A DNA stretch of 32,468 nucleotides from Candidatus Faecaligallichristensenella faecipullorum (GTDB taxonomy: Bacteria; Bacillota; Clostridia; Christensenellales; Aristaeellaceae), in assembly GCA_018716505.1 (NCBI GenBank), contig DVJW01000022.1:1-32468 (forward strand), given 5' to 3'. The translations under genes were made by a program, and so were the position numbers. The notes under the pieces were generated by a model. That model did not search any database, had not been told where the DNA came from, and was given only the letters and a program-made list of their open reading frames with translations. Numbering within the stretch: position 1 is the stretch's first letter; each line of letters opens with the position of its first letter. Positions 1 to 6,988 of the stretch are shown piece after piece.

Positions 1-10
1 CTTTCCAAGA

Positions 11-55
11 CAAGAAAAATCCGAACCCCTTCTTCAAAAAGACGAGGTTCGGATT
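11..55 (-). terminator. Probable intrinsic terminator downstream of the membrane protein gene
   Basis: A perfect 10-bp stem (18-27 with 46-55, arms AATCCGAACC/GGTTCGGATT) is followed on the minus strand by TTTTTCTTG. The 18-nt loop is long for a terminator. It could end transcription from the minus-strand gene at 154-786 or from a gene outside the window. Confidence 0.55.
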
Positions 56-92
56 ATACGGGTTTGGAAAATGACCCTAATTGTGATACAAA

Positions 93-140
93 TGAACCCC
101 CTTTGGCGTTAGGGGGTTCACTTCGCGCAAAGGGGGTTCA
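93..140. repeat. Nested GAACCCCC inverted and direct repeats
   Basis: TGAACCCCCT at 93-102 is the exact reverse complement of both 111-120 and 131-140. The distal pairing extends to 13 bp (93-105 with 128-140). Two mutually exclusive hairpins can therefore form just after the stop of the gene at 154-786. On the minus strand the longer stem is followed by TTTGTATC, so it may work as a terminator. It could also be a small palindromic repeat of the REP type. Confidence 0.6.
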
Positions 141-153
141 CCATAAATAGCTA

Positions 154-786
154 CTATTTGGTTTCCCACAGTAATATTGTTGTGAAAACAAACAACACCG
201 CAAAGAGCAGGACAAACGCAACCTGGGCGATATCATTTACAGCCTTGCTTTTTGAAACGGAAAAGCTATATGGCTCATCCCACTTATTTGTGACGCTCAA
301 AATGAGATACACTGTCCAATACAATACCGACGGAAGCGCCACAATCGCGGTCCAAAGGGAATCGGTCAATACGATGGGCTTTTCAAACCACAGAAAGCTG
401 ATAACTGCCAAAACGGGGGAGATATAGTGCAAAACAATGTTCACCAGTCTGTATGAATAGCCGGGCTTGCAGTCGCTGCTTCCGATTCTGTTTTTATCCT
501 CTCGGCAGGTGATGGAGAGAAATGTAAAAACAAACATGGTGACCACCAAACCACAGGTAGCAACATAGCGAAAACCCTTCGCTGCGGTAAGCAGCCGGGA
601 GACATTCATACAATCTGCGGCAACCGCAATCACAAAGAATGTGCTTACAAGGATCGATATGAAATTTTGCAGGTAGGTGTAATACTTAAATATGTACCTT
701 TTGTTTCTGATACCACATAATGCCCACGTTTGTATGGCAAGAAGAAGTATGTTAGCTATGAGCGACAGAATCAGATTCGTATCCAT
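154..786 (-). CDS. Multi-pass membrane protein, Pr6Pr/FAR-17a-like (tentative)
   Basis: A 210-residue protein with about six hydrophobic segments: roughly 5-25, 40-62, 72-92, 113-132, 143-163 and 185-206. The segment HYISPVLAVISFLWFEKP (about 119-136), followed by a long hydrophobic WTAIVALPSVLYWTVYLIL stretch, resembles bacterial Pr6Pr / FAR-17a/AIG1-like membrane proteins, whose biochemical role is mostly unknown; this assignment is by eye. The start is supported by an AGAGG element about 9 bases upstream, and an extended -10 box lies ~52 bases upstream. The gene is more AT-rich than everything to its right and sits beside the 3' end of a tRNA gene, which is compatible with acquisition by transfer. 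It has no operon partner in the window. Confidence 0.7.
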   Translation of the reverse strand: MDTNLILSLIANILLLAIQTWALCGIRNKRYIFKYYTYLQNFISILVSTFFVIAVAADCMNVSRLLTAAKGFRYVATCGLVVTMFVFTFLSITCREDKNRIGSSDCKPGYSYRLVNIVLHYISPVLAVISFLWFEKPIVLTDSLWTAIVALPSVLYWTVYLILSVTNKWDEPYSFSVSKSKAVNDIAQVAFVLLFAVLFVFTTILLWETK

Positions 787-837
787 ACGCGATTTCCTCT
801 CACCAAGGCCGGGTAGTCATATGCTTTATCCGGGAAT

Positions 838-846
838 AGTATAGCA
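838..846 (-). promoter_or_regulatory. Extended -10 promoter for the membrane protein gene
   Basis: The minus strand reads TGCTATACT (TGN plus TATACT), 52 bases before the start codon at 786. No good -35 box is visible 17 bp upstream, as is usual for TGN-type promoters. The identical 9-mer drives the plus-strand gene at 3456. Confidence 0.55.
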
Positions 847-865
847 TATCCGGGTAATAAATTCT

Positions 866-921
866 ACGATAGCCTGCTGCCAATCCCGTCTTCAAAGGCG
901 CTGGGTGGCAGAGGCTATCGT
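866..921. repeat. 15-bp inverted repeat, possible second terminator
   Basis: ACGATAGCCT-G-CTGCC (866-881) pairs with GGCAGAGGCTATCGT (907-921) with one bulged base. T-rich tails lie outside both arms, so it could act as a bidirectional terminator between the tRNA unit and the AT-rich segment. Confidence 0.5.
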
Positions 922-987
922 TTTATCCGACGGCTGCTGGTACATCAAAAGCCCGAAAGCCAATAAAATCAGGACTTTCAAGCAAAA

Positions 988-1038
988 GAAAAACACCGAA
1001 ATCCTGATACCCATTGTATCAAAATTGAGGTGCTTTTT
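988..1038 (-). terminator. Intrinsic terminator of the tRNA-Ala transcript
   Basis: Directly after the CCA end, AAAAAGCACC (plus 1029-1038) pairs with GGTGTTTTTC (plus 988-997) with one G-U wobble. An inner GATAC/GTATC stem lies in between. The minus strand then runs TTTTTCTTTTGC. Confidence 0.65.
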
Positions 1039-1114
1039 TGGTGGAGCATAGGGGATTCGAACCCCTGACCTCAACGATGCGAACGTTGCGCGCTACCAAC
1101 TGTGCTAATGCCCC
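1039..1114 (-). tRNA. tRNA-Ala (anticodon CGC)
   Basis: A full 76-nt cloverleaf with encoded CCA. The 7-bp acceptor pairs GGGGCAU with AUGCUCC and contains the G3:U70 wobble that is the main identity element of alanine tRNA. The anticodon stem CAACG/CGUUG closes the loop UUCGCAU, giving anticodon CGC (codon GCG). The T arm is AGGGG-UUCGAAU-CCCCU. It is transcribed leftwards from the promoter at 1267-1295, behind a broken tRNA copy. Confidence 0.96.
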
Positions 1115-1170
1115 ATATATTCATGGTGATTTTTGTGCAGTTTCACCAATCAACTGCTTCGGACTTCTTA

Positions 1171-1223
1171 GCCATAGGGGATGTATTTCGAATACTTCGT
1201 CCTACCAACTGTGCTAATGCCCC
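1171..1223 (-). pseudogene. Truncated and rearranged tRNA-Ala copy
   Basis: The first 22 nt of the tRNA (1202-1223) plus five leader bases TATAT are identical to the intact gene (1093-1119). After the D arm the sequence diverges: there is no alanine anticodon arm, and only a CATAGGGGAT match to the T/acceptor region remains at 1173-1182. It lies between the promoter and the intact tRNA and so should be transcribed in the precursor. It cannot fold as a standard cloverleaf. Confidence 0.8.
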
Positions 1224-1266
1224 ATATAACGCTTATCCCAAAGGATAAACCAGCTGACATTTAAGA

Positions 1267-1295
1267 ATTATAGCACAACGCCTCACCAAAAGCAA
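1267..1295 (-). promoter_or_regulatory. Promoter of the tRNA unit
   Basis: On the minus strand TTGCTT (1290-1295) is followed after 17 bp by a perfect TATAAT (1267-1272). A TGC extension lies just upstream of the -10 box. It is placed to transcribe the tRNA remnant and then tRNA-Ala. Confidence 0.75.
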
Positions 1296-1368
1296 CCATT
1301 TTCCATGTTAAATATCTCGATTTTCCAAAGCCCACAATGCCCTCTCGAAGTTTTCCTGAACCCTCACC

Positions 1369-2430
1369 TCAGGCCTGCTTCAGCCATGCCCCGAGCGCCT
1401 TGGCCTGCGGATCGCATTGGGCCGGGGTGTTCTCCATGAAATCGCTGATTCCGCCCAGAGGGGCCATCTGACACAGCGGCGGCTCCAACAAAGCCTTCAA
1501 CTGATCGATAACCGGCTGCAAGTCGCAAGTGAGGTATTGCGGGCGGTAGGGCGCGCCCCTCCGTTCCAAATCCGGCCCAAGCCCCAAGGCCTGATGTTTG
1601 TCCATGAGTGCGCTCAACGCCGCGCCCTGTCCCTCCACCCGCGCTTTCCAATCTGAGGCCGAAAGCATTTTCTCCAGTCCGGGCCGCATTTTGGGGGCCA
1701 TTTCAAGTCTCGAAAACGCAGTGCCCAACCACTTGGCATAGGGCGCATACCGGCGCTCCATCAAAAAGGCCAATAGCATCATGCGCCGGGCCTGGCGCGC
1801 CGCAATGACGCGCGAACCCAAGTCGTCGCCCACATCCCCGGTGCGGCCGGTAAATTGCGCCTCCTCGGCCATCTCGCTCCAAAGGGAGGCCATGCGGTAG
1901 ATCCATACCTGATCCGGAAAATAGCTCACCGCCCGGCGCAAACGGGTGAGTTCGCCCACCGGATCCCAAAATATTTCGCCGCCCGTCACCTCGCGCAGCC
2001 GCTGATCGGACAGCCTGAGCCATTGCCCCAGGCTGAGCGGAAGCCGTTCGGCACCCAGCATGCGCCGCGTCCATTCCGCTACGGTGGTCACCTGAATTAA
2101 GGTGTGCCCGCTGCCGTTTCCCCTTTCTTCGCTCACCGAAACACCGTCCGAGGCATAGCCATACCAGAGCTCATAGCCCAAAAAGCGCTCGGGCATCCGA
2201 GCCTCCAATGCTTTTTTCACCCGGCCGCACCGCTCATTCTCCCGGTTATCCAAAAAGATGAGCAGCCGGGGGCCCCAATCGTGATCCTGGGATACCGGCG
2301 TATCAAAGCCCTGAACGTCCGAACCCGGCCCCAAAAGGCCCGCGGCATACGCCATGCCGGGAAAGAGTTTCTCTAAAAGGGGCGCCACCAGCGCCTCATA
2401 AAACGCCCGGCTCAGTTCGAGTCCCTTCAT
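1369..2430 (-). CDS. DUF4037 domain protein, nucleotidyltransferase-like
   Basis: A 353-residue soluble protein. The N-terminal part carries GSDVQGFDT followed by SQDHDWGPR (about 37-55), the signature of the DUF4037 family. This is a nucleotidyltransferase-fold pattern (GS, then D-x-D), with HDW supplying likely metal-binding acids; the substrate of the family is not established. The C-terminal half is helical, as usual for the family. The start is supported by GGAGG 8 bases upstream. The gene begins 33 bp after the end of the amino acid kinase gene and is probably co-transcribed with it from the promoter at 3330-3358. No convincing terminator was seen after it, and 1224-1368 holds only the tRNA promoter. 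Confidence 0.82.
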   Translation of the reverse strand: MKGLELSRAFYEALVAPLLEKLFPGMAYAAGLLGPGSDVQGFDTPVSQDHDWGPRLLIFLDNRENERCGRVKKALEARMPERFLGYELWYGYASDGVSVSEERGNGSGHTLIQVTTVAEWTRRMLGAERLPLSLGQWLRLSDQRLREVTGGEIFWDPVGELTRLRRAVSYFPDQVWIYRMASLWSEMAEEAQFTGRTGDVGDDLGSRVIAARQARRMMLLAFLMERRYAPYAKWLGTAFSRLEMAPKMRPGLEKMLSASDWKARVEGQGAALSALMDKHQALGLGPDLERRGAPYRPQYLTCDLQPVIDQLKALLEPPLCQMAPLGGISDFMENTPAQCDPQAKALGAWLKQA

Positions 2431-2463
2431 CCCTTCGCCCTCCGTTCCGGTAAGCCCCCGTCC

Positions 2464-3291
2464 TTAGATAATGCCGATTCGGGTATGGGGCACGCTCCCG
2501 CCCAACAGCTCGCTGATGCGGTATTTCGCGTGACCAATGATGACCGTGGTGCCCTTGAGCGCAGCTTTAAGGGAAAACTCCAACTTGGCCTTGGCCCCGT
2601 TGGCCCCGGCCCGGCTGGCGCCCACGCAGCTCTGCTGCAGCGCGCGCACCGCCTCCATGAGCCTTTCCGCGTCCGGATAGACCACATCCCGCACCAGGCT
2701 GCCCGGGTCGGCGGGATCCCGATAAATTCCCTCGGTGGAGGTCAAAATCACCAGATAGCGCGCGTGCATCAGCTCACAAATCACCGCCGCGGTTTCGTCG
2801 TTGTCCACGCATTCCACCACATGGGCGTTGTGCCGCCGAAGGCTGCTCAATTCCATCTTGCGGTTCTCCTCGTCCGAGACCGGGTCGTTATAATTGACGA
2901 TGGGGATGGCGTTCTGCCGCTCGGCGCGCAACAGCAGCTGGCGAATATGCTCCCGCTTTTCGGCGTCGTTGAAATGCTGATGCTCCACCAGCACTTGGCG
3001 CAGCGAATATTCCGGCCGGGCAAACTGGCGGTAAGTCTCCATTAAAATGGGCTGACCCTGGGCGGAGTAGTCGGTCTTGACCTCGTTTACGTCGCCCTCC
3101 AGCTCCCGCCCATTGCGCTTTATATAGTCCAGACGGCCAATTTCGGTGGCGCCGCTGGTGACCCAAATCATGCCCGGCCTGAGCTCCGAAGCCACCCGGG
3201 ACAAAATATTGTAATCGATGTCGTTGTCCGCCTTGCGAATCATTGCCATGGAGCCGATCTTGCCCACCAGCTCGCATTCGTATTGCGCCAT
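2464..3291 (-). CDS. Amino acid kinase family protein, glutamate 5-kinase-like
   Basis: A 275-residue protein of the carbamate/amino-acid kinase fold. VGKIGS near residue 9 is the phosphate-binding lysine-glycine motif, VTSGATEIG (about 44-52) matches the VSSGA loop of glutamate 5-kinase, and IPIVNYNDPVS and ECVDNDETAAVI match the substrate loop and the DND motif of ProB. Residues LVILTSTEGIYRDP follow the family pattern. It lacks a C-terminal PUA domain. It would phosphorylate a carboxylate with ATP; glutamate is the best guess, but no proA or proC lies nearby. I chose the start at 3291 because GGAGG precedes it by 7 bases; a longer reading frame to 3501 would cross the promoter and overlap the divergent gene. 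Confidence 0.75.
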   Translation of the reverse strand: MAQYECELVGKIGSMAMIRKADNDIDYNILSRVASELRPGMIWVTSGATEIGRLDYIKRNGRELEGDVNEVKTDYSAQGQPILMETYRQFARPEYSLRQVLVEHQHFNDAEKREHIRQLLLRAERQNAIPIVNYNDPVSDEENRKMELSSLRRHNAHVVECVDNDETAAVICELMHARYLVILTSTEGIYRDPADPGSLVRDVVYPDAERLMEAVRALQQSCVGASRAGANGAKAKLEFSLKAALKGTTVIIGHAKYRISELLGGSVPHTRIGII

Positions 3292-3329
3292 GCTTCTGCC
3301 TCCATTGTGCTTGCTCAATTGTTCTAACC

Positions 3330-3358
3330 ATTCTATCATATTTTCCTTCACTTGGAAA
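3330..3358 (-). promoter_or_regulatory. Promoter for the amino acid kinase-DUF4037 operon
   Basis: On the minus strand TTTCCA (3353-3358), then 17 bp, then TAGAAT (3330-3335), with TGA forming an extended -10. It lies 39 bases before the chosen start at 3291, which supports that start over the longer ORF. Confidence 0.65.
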
Positions 3359-3413
3359 GCCCCGGCCAATGCCGGACGCGATAAGCCCGGCCATTCTCGA
3401 ACCGCGCGGGATA

Positions 3414-3422
3414 TGCTATACT
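3414..3422 (+). promoter_or_regulatory. Extended -10 promoter for the GIY-YIG gene
   Basis: TGCTATACT at 3414-3422, 33 bases before the ATG at 3456. There is no strong -35 box. It sits in the divergent intergenic region opposite the promoter at 3330-3358. Confidence 0.6.
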
Positions 3423-3455
3423 TATGGTATTTCACAGGGGAAGGCGGTGTGCAAT

Positions 3456-4331
3456 ATGTGCCCGGTAAATGCCATGGGGCTTCGCTCTTTTCGATTGACA
3501 ATGGAAAATGGGGTGCGCGTGGTCCGTCTGGTGCATACCAACGCCATGATGCTGTGCTTTGACCGCCCGGACCTGGAGGCCGCCCGATCCTATCTGGATC
3601 AAAAAACCGGGGTCTATTTCCTTCAAAATGAAAACCGGCTCTATATCGGCATGAGCGACACCCTGTTTCAGCGCCTCAATAATCATCTGAACGACCAATA
3701 CGCGGCTTATTGGGCGCGCACCTGGGTGTTCCTGACCAGCGACAATATCCTGACCAGCGACGAGGCCAAGGAGCTTGAGCGCAAATTCGCGGACCTCATC
3801 CGGGAGGGCGGGCGCTTTGAACTCTGCACCCAGCGGGTATCCTATCCCAACCTGCATATGGACTACCGCATCAGCGCGGATATCTATTTCCGGGATTTCT
3901 GCCTGTTGACCCAGGCCATATACGCCGAAATCCTTCTGCCCCAATCCCGGGAACCGGTTCAGGCCCCGCCGCCGGCCGTGGAGCCAGTGCCTCAGGAAAC
4001 CCAGCACAGCCTGGGCGAATTCTATAACCCGACCTTTCGGCGCCTTTGCGCCTTTTCACTGTTCGCTGGCCCCAAACAGCCCGCCGCTTCCTGGCGAAAC
4101 CTGCTGGTGGCGCTGTGCGAGGAGATGATCCGCCGGGGACACGATTTGAGCGCTCTTCCCCCCACCGTGCTTCGTCCTCAGCCCTTTCCCATGGGCACCG
4201 CTCAAAAAACCCTGTCCAACGGCTTATACCTGAATGTCAATCTGAGCGCCCAGAGCGTGCTGGACCATTGCCACAAAATTCTCGCGGCCTATCGCTATCC
4301 GGATACCCAGGTTCGGTATTGGACGAAATAA
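3456..4331 (+). CDS. GIY-YIG nuclease-like protein
   Basis: About 291 residues. TGVYFL (51-56) followed by RLYIGMSD (61-68) is a GIY-YIG type motif pair (GVY ... LYIG), with a following arginine near residue 73 and a conserved-looking glutamate in AKELERKF, as in GIY-YIG endonuclease domains. A proline-rich linker (PPPAVEPVPQ, about 170-180) separates it from an unrecognised C-terminal region rich in Leu and Arg. The family hint suggests DNA binding or cleavage, but the substrate is unknown. ATG 3456 follows AAGGCGG by 8 bases; ATG at 3474 or 3501 are alternatives, since the SD is imperfect. It is monocistronic, with its own promoter and terminator, and convergent with the GH116 gene. Confidence 0.72.
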   Translation: MCPVNAMGLRSFRLTMENGVRVVRLVHTNAMMLCFDRPDLEAARSYLDQKTGVYFLQNENRLYIGMSDTLFQRLNNHLNDQYAAYWARTWVFLTSDNILTSDEAKELERKFADLIREGGRFELCTQRVSYPNLHMDYRISADIYFRDFCLLTQAIYAEILLPQSREPVQAPPPAVEPVPQETQHSLGEFYNPTFRRLCAFSLFAGPKQPAASWRNLLVALCEEMIRRGHDLSALPPTVLRPQPFPMGTAQKTLSNGLYLNVNLSAQSVLDHCHKILAAYRYPDTQVRYWTK

Positions 4332-4335
4332 ACGC

Positions 4336-4373
4336 GCGCCCTCCCGTCTTTGTTCAGCGAGAGGGCGCTTTTT
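4336..4373 (+). terminator. Intrinsic terminator shared by convergent genes
   Basis: GCGCCCTC (4336-4343) pairs with GAGGGCGC (4361-4368), followed by TTTTT. The minus-strand tail GCGTTTATTTC suggests it may also stop the GH116 transcript. Confidence 0.8.
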
Positions 4374-4388
4374 GATATCTTCTTCCAT

Positions 4389-6968
4389 TTACCGAATGGC
4401 CGTCAGGCTCTCCCCGGCCCCAATGGGCCGGCATTCAAAGGCCAGCGCGCCGCCGTCCAGGGCAAATTCCACCGGTTCTTCGCCCCGCTCCAGGCGTTTT
4501 ACCGCCCCGGCGAAGGGCAAGACCCATCGCTTGATGGGCAGCTCGCCTTCGATCACCCTGAGGCGCGCGCCCACCTCGTCCATTTCAAACTCGCCCCAGG
4601 CGCAATCCAGCGACCAGAAATAGCGCTGACTCCGCTCCTCCGAAACCGGCTTAAAGCCCATTTCGCCCTGGGTCATGTCGTAGACAAAGCCTGAATAGCT
4701 GATGAGCAGCGCAAAGCTGGCCATGGAGCGGGCGTAATTGCTGCCGCATTCAAACTCGTTCCAGGGGTTGCGCTTTTCGCCGTCATAGCGGTCGCGGATG
4801 GATTTTACGATGTCCATGCCCTCCCTGACCAATCCCCGGCCGATCATATGGGAGGCGGCCTGATACTCAAAGCCGTGCATGCACTCCTCGGCATAGGGAA
4901 TGGGCACCACCGGCTTGCGCACCCCTTCGGGCCATTCGCAGATCACCGCGCCCGCCTCATCGTTGAGCCCATAGATGCGGCAGGGGTTAAAGTGCTTCCT
5001 CAGGCTGGGCTTGTAGTTGTGGCGGTAAATGGCGCCCAGGGCGCTGTCTACCTGCCCCCTGTCCAGCACGTCGCCCAGCCCGCACAGATCGCTCATCCAT
5101 TGGCCCAATACCTGGTCGATGCCGCAGCCCCCGGCAATCTGATATTTGATCTCCCCGGCCTCCTCGTTCCAATAGGTCTTGCGTGCGTCGTCCGCCGGGT
5201 CTGCAAACCTGTCCAATATGCCGGGATCATCGATATCGATCAACTGATGATAATATTCGCCGTTAAACAGCTTTTCGTCGGTAAAGGCGCGCCCCTTTTC
5301 ATACATCGCCCGGTATTCCTGGGCCGAATCCGCCTCGCCCACCGCCTGGGCCATCTCCGAGGCCGCTTTGAGGGCGGCCAGATAAAAGCTGTTGAGCCAG
5401 GAATTGGGGCCGAACAGCTCCATATCCAGGGTATGGTGCTGCCGTCCGGTGATGACCCCGCTCTTGTCCGGATCCCATTGATCCCGGTTTTGATCCGACC
5501 AGGCGAATTCCAGGGATTTTTTGATCCTGGGCCACCAGGTCTTGAGCCACTGCGTATCCCCGGAAATCTTCCATTCCCGGTAGCTCTTGATCACCCCGCC
5601 CATCTCGCCATCCACGCAGGGCCGGAAATCCCACCGGCCCGAACCCAGGGGCAGCTGAATGCGGAAGGCCATGCCCCCATCCGGACGCTGGTTATAGCGG
5701 GAATCGTTCTCCCGCATGCCGCGCTCCAGCCTGGGGAACAAAAACGGCAGCGCAAAGGCATAGTTCCAAACATGGGTGCAGCTGCCCTCGCAGCAGCCCG
5801 AATGGCAATGGCAGCCCTCCCACCCGTAAAAGGAACCGTCCTCAAGCCTGAGCACCGTGGGGGATTTGAGCACCGAAAGGTTGGCGCCCAGCGCCTCTAT
5901 GGCCTCATCGGGCAGGCTGGAGCCATACAGCGCCCGGGCAAAGGCCTCGGTGCGCGCCTCCAATTCGTCCCAATTTTTCAGAACATGGCTGGCGCAGGAA
6001 ATCGCGTCCGGGAAGCGGGTGGCGTAATAGTTCTTCCATCCCTTGGGCTTTTGGCCCTCCGGGAAGCGCTTCCAATAGTTTTCGCAGTTGGGATAGTTCC
6101 AGGCGATGACAAACCGGAACGCCCGCCTTTCCCCGGGCTCGAGCCGGGCCCGAACCGCCAGGGTGGCCACGTCCTCCTGCACGCTTCCGGCATGGGCCCC
6201 GGTTTCGTAGACCCGGTTTTTAAAGGGGCCCGGCGCGGTAAAGTCGTGCCAAAAGATTTCCAGATTGTCGTACCAACTGCCCCTGAACCAGTATTGTTGA
6301 TAGCTGATCTCTTCCTGATCCAAAACGCCCATGCAAAGGGAACCGTATTCCAAATCTTCCGTCTCCGCGTCGTCGGTCAGCACCATATACACCCCGTGCC
6401 CGTCCCGCTCCAGGCGGTTTTCCCGCGCGCCCTTCATGGGGTTGTTCAGGGAGAGGGCCACGGTATACTGAAGCGGCCGCTCCCGGGTGTTTTCGATTTC
6501 CACCGTATAAAACCCGGCCGGAAGGGAGGAATTTTCCTCATCCAGCGGAATAAACGGGTTAAAGGCCCGCAATCCGGCCCGGCCCGGGAAGGCGCCGTCC
6601 AGGAAATTCACCTGGGCGAAGGGGAACCGGCCCACGAACTCGCTGTCCTCAAAATGCGGCACGCCCGAGAGCAAATAGCGCGAGGGGCCAAAGCCGTAGT
6701 TGGCGTTTTCATGGCTGTCGCTGAGCACGCCCATGTACGGGGGCTGCAAATCCGCGTTCAACACCCGGGCGTCCAGCACCTGGCCGCCGTCTTCCACCTT
6801 GACCGCAAAGTGGGAAAATCCATTGACACTGCCCTTGTTGGGCCGGTTGAAGATCTCCCAATCCCGAAAGCGTCCGGTTCCGTCCAGGCCGATGCAGCCC
6901 GCCCCCATCCCGCCCACGGGAAAGCTGATCTCCTTGCGTTTTTCACCTCGATATACAAATCTCGGCAT
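4389..6968 (-). CDS. GH116-family glycoside hydrolase (beta-glucosidase/glucosylceramidase-like)
   Basis: An 859-residue protein of the GBA2/DUF608 type. The N-terminal beta-rich domain begins with FPVGGMGAGCIGLDGTGRF followed by WEIFNRP (about 16-44), the signature of the GBA2 N-terminal domain. The C-terminal (alpha/alpha)6 catalytic domain carries CCEGSCTHVWNYAFALPFLF, ERGMRE, and a HHTLDMELFGPNSWLNSF stretch typical of the family; the exact nucleophile and acid/base cannot be fixed by eye. GH116 enzymes hydrolyse beta-glucosides, some beta-xylosides and GlcNAc glycosides. No signal peptide is visible, so the enzyme is likely cytoplasmic. I chose ATG 6968 (MPRFVYRG) because GGAGG lies 8 bases before it; a second ATG five codons upstream has a poorer site. 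It begins 20 bases after the diguanylate cyclase gene and is probably translated from the same mRNA. Confidence 0.9.
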   Translation of the reverse strand: MPRFVYRGEKRKEISFPVGGMGAGCIGLDGTGRFRDWEIFNRPNKGSVNGFSHFAVKVEDGGQVLDARVLNADLQPPYMGVLSDSHENANYGFGPSRYLLSGVPHFEDSEFVGRFPFAQVNFLDGAFPGRAGLRAFNPFIPLDEENSSLPAGFYTVEIENTRERPLQYTVALSLNNPMKGARENRLERDGHGVYMVLTDDAETEDLEYGSLCMGVLDQEEISYQQYWFRGSWYDNLEIFWHDFTAPGPFKNRVYETGAHAGSVQEDVATLAVRARLEPGERRAFRFVIAWNYPNCENYWKRFPEGQKPKGWKNYYATRFPDAISCASHVLKNWDELEARTEAFARALYGSSLPDEAIEALGANLSVLKSPTVLRLEDGSFYGWEGCHCHSGCCEGSCTHVWNYAFALPFLFPRLERGMRENDSRYNQRPDGGMAFRIQLPLGSGRWDFRPCVDGEMGGVIKSYREWKISGDTQWLKTWWPRIKKSLEFAWSDQNRDQWDPDKSGVITGRQHHTLDMELFGPNSWLNSFYLAALKAASEMAQAVGEADSAQEYRAMYEKGRAFTDEKLFNGEYYHQLIDIDDPGILDRFADPADDARKTYWNEEAGEIKYQIAGGCGIDQVLGQWMSDLCGLGDVLDRGQVDSALGAIYRHNYKPSLRKHFNPCRIYGLNDEAGAVICEWPEGVRKPVVPIPYAEECMHGFEYQAASHMIGRGLVREGMDIVKSIRDRYDGEKRNPWNEFECGSNYARSMASFALLISYSGFVYDMTQGEMGFKPVSEERSQRYFWSLDCAWGEFEMDEVGARLRVIEGELPIKRWVLPFAGAVKRLERGEEPVEFALDGGALAFECRPIGAGESLTAIR

Positions 6969-6988
6969 GCGCTCGCCCTCCATCTTCC

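Noticed and set aside
892-1074. 60-residue minus-strand ORF starting MRSGVRIPYAPP
   Set aside because: The first residues are the translation of the tRNA 3' half (a familiar artefact), and the rest is the terminator region.
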